A DNA stretch of 7,667 nt from Candidatus Doudnabacteria bacterium (lineage in GTDB: Bacteria > Patescibacteriota > Doudnabacteria > UBA920), in NCBI GenBank assembly GCA_016788805.1, contig JAEUSE010000039.1, forward strand, positions 1 to 7,667, given 5' to 3'. Under the pieces are notes generated by a model. That model ran no database searches, was not told the origin of the DNA, and saw nothing but the letters and a program-made list of their open reading frames with translations. Below are positions 4,037 through 7,667 of the stretch, piece after piece. Positions within the stretch are counted from its first letter, which is position 1; each line of letters begins with the position of its first letter. The position numbers were made by a program, and so were the translations under genes.

Positions 4037-5296
4037 TTATTGGCGAAGCCAGGTACCATACTGCCGGCATAACAAGTCACCCGCCCGCATGGGTTCAGCC
4101 ATAATTTCTTTAGTAATTCGCTCCATGCGTACTCCCTGACTCCCCTTTACGAGCACCACACTTCCCTCCCGCATAAGCTCCTGGACTGTAACGGTAGCCT
4201 GGGCAGAAGTGTCAAAACTTATGACTCTTTCTTCCGGTAAGCCCGCGGCCAGTGCTGCCTCGGCAATTATCTTTCCGCTTGGACCAACCGTAACCAAATG
4301 GTTCACGCCGAGCGAGGCCGCTTGCCTACCAATTGCCTGATGTTCGGCATCTGATACTGCACCCAGCTCCAGCATGTCACCCAAAACGGCTAATTTATGC
4401 GCTCCCGGAAAACGACCAAGCAAAGCTAAGGCCTCACGCATAGAGTCCGGCGAGGCATTATATGTATCGTCAATCACCCAAGACCGCCTTACACCGCCGA
4501 GAATGTGCAACCTACCGGGAACAGGCCGGTATGCGGCCAAGCCTCGTACAACCGCGCTCTCTTCAACACCCAATGCCTCCGCCACCGCCACTGCGGCTAA
4601 ACCAGCACTAACGTGGGGTGCGCCTAAAGCACTCAACCGAGCCGTTAAACTAAAACGTGGGGTACGCATGCGCAGAGTCGTAGCCGGAGTATCTGTAAAT
4701 ATTTCGGTCTGTTCCAGCAGGTCAACCGTTTGACTCGTATGTCCGTAAGTAATAACCAAGCCTTTCGCTTTTCCCGACTGCGCCAGCACTCGTTCATCAT
4801 CGCCGTTTAACACGGCAATGCCGCTTGCGGGTAACGCTTCTAAAATACGGCTCTTTTCCCGAGCCACGGTTTCAATATCTGAAAAAAACTCATAGTGTGA
4901 AAAACCAATGCTCGTAAGCACGGACACCTGAGGCACGGCAATAGCCAACAATTGGCCCATTTCTCCCACCCTATCTATGCCGTACTCCAAAACCAGTACC
5001 TCGGGATACTTTTGCCTAAACAAGAGCAAGGACAATGCCCGGGCAAGAACTTTTGCCCAACCAATCATACTTTTACCCGGACTATCCATGCCGATAATAC
5101 CCAACGGCAAACCAATCTTGTCGTTCAAGTTTTTTGGAGGCGTATACGCGCTGTATCGCTGCGATAGCACGGCAAACACGGCGGCGCGGGTTGAAGTCTT
5201 ACCCACACTGCCGGTTATACCCACAATCTTTGGCTCATACTTGGCCACAATTCTTCGAGCAAAAAAAGCCAATATCGGTTCTACAAATCTTCGCAT
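4037..5296 (-). CDS. murF: MurF-type Mur ligase, short form
   Basis: This cytoplasmic ATP-dependent ligase adds D-Ala-D-Ala to the UDP-MurNAc-tripeptide precursor of peptidoglycan. From ATG 5296 it is 419 aa. It shows the ATP-binding loop GITGSVGKTS at 26-35, the EYG acidic site near 104, the IGFSH histidine at 134 and the candidate carbamylated lysine at 148 (AREKSR). It also has the MurF hallmark DDTYNASPDS at 276-285, AVLGDMLELG ending near 312, and KGSQGVRME at 384-392. In classical MurF about 100 residues precede the P-loop. Here there are about 25, so the N-terminal domain that holds the UDP-substrate is missing. The start was chosen because ATG lies one base after the upstream stop (TAG-T-ATG), implying translational coupling. 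Longer in-frame starts up to 5389 would not restore the domain. Confidence 0.92.
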   Translation of the reverse strand: MRRFVEPILAFFARRIVAKYEPKIVGITGSVGKTSTRAAVFAVLSQRYSAYTPPKNLNDKIGLPLGIIGMDSPGKSMIGWAKVLARALSLLLFRQKYPEVLVLEYGIDRVGEMGQLLAIAVPQVSVLTSIGFSHYEFFSDIETVAREKSRILEALPASGIAVLNGDDERVLAQSGKAKGLVITYGHTSQTVDLLEQTEIFTDTPATTLRMRTPRFSLTARLSALGAPHVSAGLAAVAVAEALGVEESAVVRGLAAYRPVPGRLHILGGVRRSWVIDDTYNASPDSMREALALLGRFPGAHKLAVLGDMLELGAVSDAEHQAIGRQAASLGVNHLVTVGPSGKIIAEAALAAGLPEERVISFDTSAQATVTVQELMREGSVVLVKGSQGVRMERITKEIMAEPMRAGDLLCRQYGTWLRQ

Positions 5297-5297
5297 A

Positions 5298-5912
5298 CTA
5301 TTTTTGAGTTTGCCGTAACTTAAGAGCATCGAGGAGCCGTTCATACCCCTCTCGTGCAGGACCACTTGGAACCACATCCATGAGCACAACCACAGCTTGT
5401 TGTAGACGCGGCAAATTAACCGCTTGGCGTTCTAAAAGTTCTTCTTTCATTCTGCTCTCAGCTGGCGCTTCCTTAATTTTCTCACTCAAATACTCATCTA
5501 ACTTTTGTAAGACATTCAAAGAATCTACATATTTCCCCTGAAGATTCAACACCACAGCTAACTCATAGGAAACAACATCGGTCAAATCTTCAGTCCCGTA
5601 TTCCGCCAAAAATCTACGTGCGATGTCTTCGGCGGTACTGAGATCGTTCACAGTATTATGCTTTTCGGCCATAGCAATCAATGATGCAATATGCAAAGCA
5701 GTTGCGGACTCAATTTTGCGCTCTAGATCTTTGATCCGATCTCTTTGCGCTGCCAACTTCGCTCTTAACTCTTGAATTGTTTCCTGTTGGGCCTCAGCTG
5801 ACTCCTCTTCTCTCGCCTTACGTTCCAGACCTTCGCGGCGTTTTTGACCAACTTCCTGGACTATCGGCACTAGCTCAGACATGTGCTGACTTGGCGGAAC
5901 CTCATGATGCAT
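5298..5912 (-). CDS. Unknown coiled-coil and TPR-like protein
   Basis: I do not recognise this 204-aa protein as a named family. It has no signal peptide or membrane segment. Residues about 24-70 are a highly charged Glu/Arg/Lys/Gln region with heptad character, likely a coiled coil. Residues about 70-145 are helical. The segment 116-142, around YELAVVLNLQGKYVDSLNVL, resembles a TPR helix pair with the G-x-Y signature. The C-terminus is also predicted helical. ATG 5912 lies 5 nt after the serS stop, and an alternative start at 5882 is possible. Neither has a usable Shine-Dalgarno. It ends one base before the murF ATG, so its expression is tied to murF. A scaffold role in wall synthesis or division would be a guess from position only. 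Confidence 0.75.
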   Translation of the reverse strand: MHHEVPPSQHMSELVPIVQEVGQKRREGLERKAREEESAEAQQETIQELRAKLAAQRDRIKDLERKIESATALHIASLIAMAEKHNTVNDLSTAEDIARRFLAEYGTEDLTDVVSYELAVVLNLQGKYVDSLNVLQKLDEYLSEKIKEAPAESRMKEELLERQAVNLPRLQQAVVVLMDVVPSGPAREGYERLLDALKLRQTQK

Positions 5913-5917
5913 ATAAG

Positions 5918-7270
5918 TTATTTGGGCTTAATTACGTCCGTACCTACGTACTTCTGCAACACTTCTGGTACTTTTACGCTGCCATCAGCTTGCTGGTAAT
6001 TCTCCAGGAGCGCAACCAAAATACGCGGGCTTGCGACCGCCGTGTTGTTGAGCGTAAACACGTGTTTCAATTTTCCATCGGCAGTTTTATACCGAATATT
6101 TAACCTGCGAGCTTGCCAATCGGTTAAGTTGGAATCACTATGCGTTTCTCCGTACTTACCTCGGGCGGGCATCCAGGTTTCTACGTCGTACATTTTGTAC
6201 TTACCCGCGCCCATATCCCCGGTACAAATGTTTAGTACCCGGTAAGGCAACTGTAAATCCTGCAACAGTTCCTCGGCAATACCGCGGAGTGTTTCTAACC
6301 ACTGGTCACCTTCAATAGTATCAGCCTTACACAGTACCACTTGCTCAACTTTCATAAACTCGTGAATCCGGTACACACCCTTGGTGTCTTTACCATAACT
6401 CCCAATCTCACTGCGGTAGCAGGTAGATATACCAGCCAACTTTATCGGTAAATCTTTTTCCTCAAGCACTTGATCGGCATAATACGCGAGCAAACTCGGC
6501 TCACTTGTGCCGGCCAAATACAACGGCTCTTTTTCCTCGGCCTTGCCGCTGTTTAAACGACCGGCACTCTCTACTTGGTAAATATTTTCCGTATCAAACG
6601 GGAAATGACCGGACCCCGTGAGCACACTGCCTCGCACCAAGGTTGGCGTAGCCATAATGGTAAAACCTTTTTTACGAAGCTTTTCCATAGCATGCCACAT
6701 GAGTCCGTACTGCATAAGCACGGCTTCATTCTTCAAGTAATACCCCCGAAAACCTGAAGTTTTAACCCCCGCGTCAGTATCGATCAAATCTAAACTCCGA
6801 GCCAAGTCCATATGGTCTTTTACTTCAAACCCGAACTTTGTAGGCACCTGAGCAACTTTTTCGGTTTCTGTCGGGTCAACCTCTCCGACCACCGGGGACC
6901 AATACCGCCACGGCACATTCTCGCTGTCGTCTTTACCAATTGGCGTTTCCGGAGAAGGAATATTAGGCACTCGGAGCATGAGGTCGTCAAACTTAGCAAG
7001 CACCTCTCGCAAACCAGCCTGCAGCTCTGTTTGGCGACTATCCACCTCTTGCATCTCCAATATTTTTGCTTGCTTATCCGGACCGGACAAGGACGGAATA
7101 TCTTTAGAAACCTGATTTTTAGTGGCTTGCAAACTCTCCACCTCCGTAAGCAGATCTCGACGCTTACCGTCTAAATCCAACAAATCGTCCAAATTAATAT
7201 CTATTCGCTTGTCTACGATAGCTTTTTGAATCGCTGCCTGATTTTCCCTAATAAATTTGATATCTAGCAT
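5918..7270 (-). CDS. serS: Seryl-tRNA synthetase
   Basis: This cytoplasmic class II synthetase charges tRNA-Ser. From ATG 7270 it is 450 aa and starts MLDIKFIREN, the standard opening of bacterial SerRS. Residues up to about 100 form the antiparallel coiled-coil arm that contacts the tRNA-Ser long variable arm. The serine-pocket TSE is at 255-257. Motif 2 is CYRSEIGSYGKDTKG with R286 and E288, followed by RIHEF. Motif 3 is TLNNTAVASPRILVALLENY with R416. TLNNTAxASPR departs from the commoner TLNGSGLAVGR form. The frame extends 13 codons further to 7309, but those codons only translate the upstream tandem repeat, so 7270 is preferred. There is no Shine-Dalgarno. It leads the serS, unknown-protein and murF cluster. 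Confidence 0.97.
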   Translation of the reverse strand: MLDIKFIRENQAAIQKAIVDKRIDINLDDLLDLDGKRRDLLTEVESLQATKNQVSKDIPSLSGPDKQAKILEMQEVDSRQTELQAGLREVLAKFDDLMLRVPNIPSPETPIGKDDSENVPWRYWSPVVGEVDPTETEKVAQVPTKFGFEVKDHMDLARSLDLIDTDAGVKTSGFRGYYLKNEAVLMQYGLMWHAMEKLRKKGFTIMATPTLVRGSVLTGSGHFPFDTENIYQVESAGRLNSGKAEEKEPLYLAGTSEPSLLAYYADQVLEEKDLPIKLAGISTCYRSEIGSYGKDTKGVYRIHEFMKVEQVVLCKADTIEGDQWLETLRGIAEELLQDLQLPYRVLNICTGDMGAGKYKMYDVETWMPARGKYGETHSDSNLTDWQARRLNIRYKTADGKLKHVFTLNNTAVASPRILVALLENYQQADGSVKVPEVLQKYVGTDVIKPK

Positions 7271-7274
7271 GGAA

Positions 7275-7302
7275 GTAATTAGTAAATAGTAATTAGTAAA
7301 TA
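7275..7302 (-). repeat. 14-bp exact tandem duplication before serS
   Basis: The 14-mer TATTTACTAATTAC on the minus strand occurs twice without a gap (7302-7289, 7288-7275) and ends 4 nt before the serS ATG. Each copy is itself two heptamers of the type WTTACTA. The 11-mer TTACTAATTAC inside each copy also occurs at 595-605 upstream of thrS. It fills the place where a ribosome-binding site would be expected. Confidence 0.9.
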
Positions 7303-7314
7303 GAAACAAGCAAT

Positions 7315-7343
7315 TTTGTCACTATGCTAGGCACAATGACAAA
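7315..7343. promoter_or_regulatory. 29-nt imperfect palindrome upstream of serS
   Basis: The two halves of 7315-7343 pair over 13 positions (11 Watson-Crick, 2 G-U) around a 3-nt centre. The outer arms TTTGTCA and TGACAAA are perfect. It stands between the Nudix stop and serS. No T-run follows on either strand, so it fits an operator or a leader hairpin better than a terminator. The regulator, if any, is unknown. Confidence 0.4.
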
Positions 7344-7370
7344 CCTAGAGAAAAATCTGCGAGGTTTCAA
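7342..7370 (-). promoter_or_regulatory. Weak candidate promoter for serS
   Basis: On the minus strand TTGAAA (7370-7365, 5 of 6 to -35) is 17 nt from TAGGTT (7347-7342, only 3 of 6 to -10). A start near 7335 would fall inside the palindrome at 7315-7343. Few alternatives exist in the 132-nt gap between the Nudix gene and serS. Confidence 0.2.
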
Positions 7371-7402
7371 AGTGGGTTGTAAAGCCGCGAGTAGTACAGT
7401 GG

Positions 7403-7667
7403 TCATAAATATTTCAGAGTTTCTTTTACATTAGGAAGTGTATCCATTTTTTTGAGCACCTCGGGACTTACAAACTGCAAGTCTCCAATCTCGTCCGCCA
7501 CACGATTATTGTTCAACTGACCGCTTACCACGGTACACTCATACGTGACAAGTAACACGTGCACGCTCTCCCCCGACATGGTTTTCCAGATGTGGGTGAA
7601 AATCTTCGGCAACAACCGAACAATGCGTACCACCAAACCGGACTCCTCGGCAACCTCGCGCACGAGT
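7403..7667 (-). CDS. Nudix hydrolase, partial (N-terminus outside window)
   Basis: Only the last 87 or so codons are present. The gene continues past the right edge and no start is seen; the GTG at 7663 is an internal codon. REVAEESGL, almost at the edge, is the second half of the Nudix box (REUxEExGU), which binds the metal and catalyses hydrolysis of nucleoside diphosphates linked to another group. Further on, VHVLLVTYEC and DEIGDLQFVSPEVL are typical of the strands and the substrate-side loop that follow the box in this fold. The substrate cannot be told from this part. It lies on the same strand as serS, 132 nt upstream, and may or may not share a transcript with it. Confidence 0.85.
   Translation of the reverse strand, partial: LVREVAEESGLVVRIVRLLPKIFTHIWKTMSGESVHVLLVTYECTVVSGQLNNNRVADEIGDLQFVSPEVLKKMDTLPNVKETLKYL

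Noticed and set aside
3895..5318. Plus-strand ORFs at 3895-4104, 4374-4733, 4952-5167 and 4977-5318
   Set aside because: They are antisense shadows of murF and the GxxExxY gene with biased, unrecognisable sequences.
5297..5389. Longer murF reading frame up to 5389
   Set aside because: The extra 31 codons overlap the upstream gene in another frame and do not resemble the MurF N-domain. ATG 5296 follows the upstream stop directly.
5777..7174. Plus-strand ORFs at 5777-6103, 6042-6245, 6575-6757 and 6812-7174
   Set aside because: They are opposite serS and the coiled-coil gene, have no family features and no plausible promoter.
7271..7309. N-terminal extension of serS by 13 codons
   Set aside because: It is the translation of the 14-bp tandem repeat. 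SerRS proteins normally begin MLDIKFIREN.

Overview
The window (7,667 bases, GC near 50%) looks like chromosomal DNA of a small-genome, Patescibacteria/CPR-type bacterium. This is an inference. It rests on a threonyl-tRNA synthetase without its usual N-terminal TGS domain, a short MurF without its UDP-substrate N-domain, very tight gene packing, no usable Shine-Dalgarno sequence at any of the six visible gene starts, and AT-rich short tandem repeats next to start codons. No taxonomic marker is present, so the phylum is not proven.

Layout. Positions 1-651 hold no long gene but are densely structured. A terminator (1-37) is followed by two promoter-to-terminator units of about 165 nt each (about 67-233 and 271-437). 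Each reads as a small RNA gene, or the second as a regulated leader. Then comes a hairpin-rich thrS leader (about 440-651) that contains a possible 19-codon leader ORF ending in two Thr codons. thrS (652-2403, +) ends in a strong terminator (2418-2447). From there to the right edge every gene is on the minus strand. In transcription order these are a partial Nudix hydrolase (7667-7403), serS (7270-5918), a coiled-coil/TPR-like protein of unknown function (5912-5298), murF (5296-4037), a GxxExxY-family protein (4000-3611) and ftsQ (3542-2460).

How the genes fit together. ThrRS and SerRS charge tRNAs. MurF adds D-Ala-D-Ala to the peptidoglycan precursor, and FtsQ is a divisome protein, so murF and ftsQ look like a remnant of the division and cell-wall (dcw) cluster. 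serS, the unknown protein and murF are separated by 5 nt and 1 nt and are probably one transcript. The GxxExxY gene sits between murF and ftsQ and is enclosed by matching inverted repeats (3564-3590 and 4008-4035). The outer edge of one repeat stops one base from the murF stop codon. This suggests a compact single-gene insertion cassette of about 470 bp dropped into the dcw cluster without breaking either neighbour.

The points most worth following up are the inverted-repeat GxxExxY cassette, the structured RNA at 271-437 with a possible alternative pairing that excludes its terminator, the thrS leader, and the TTACTAATTAC repeat family in front of both synthetase genes.
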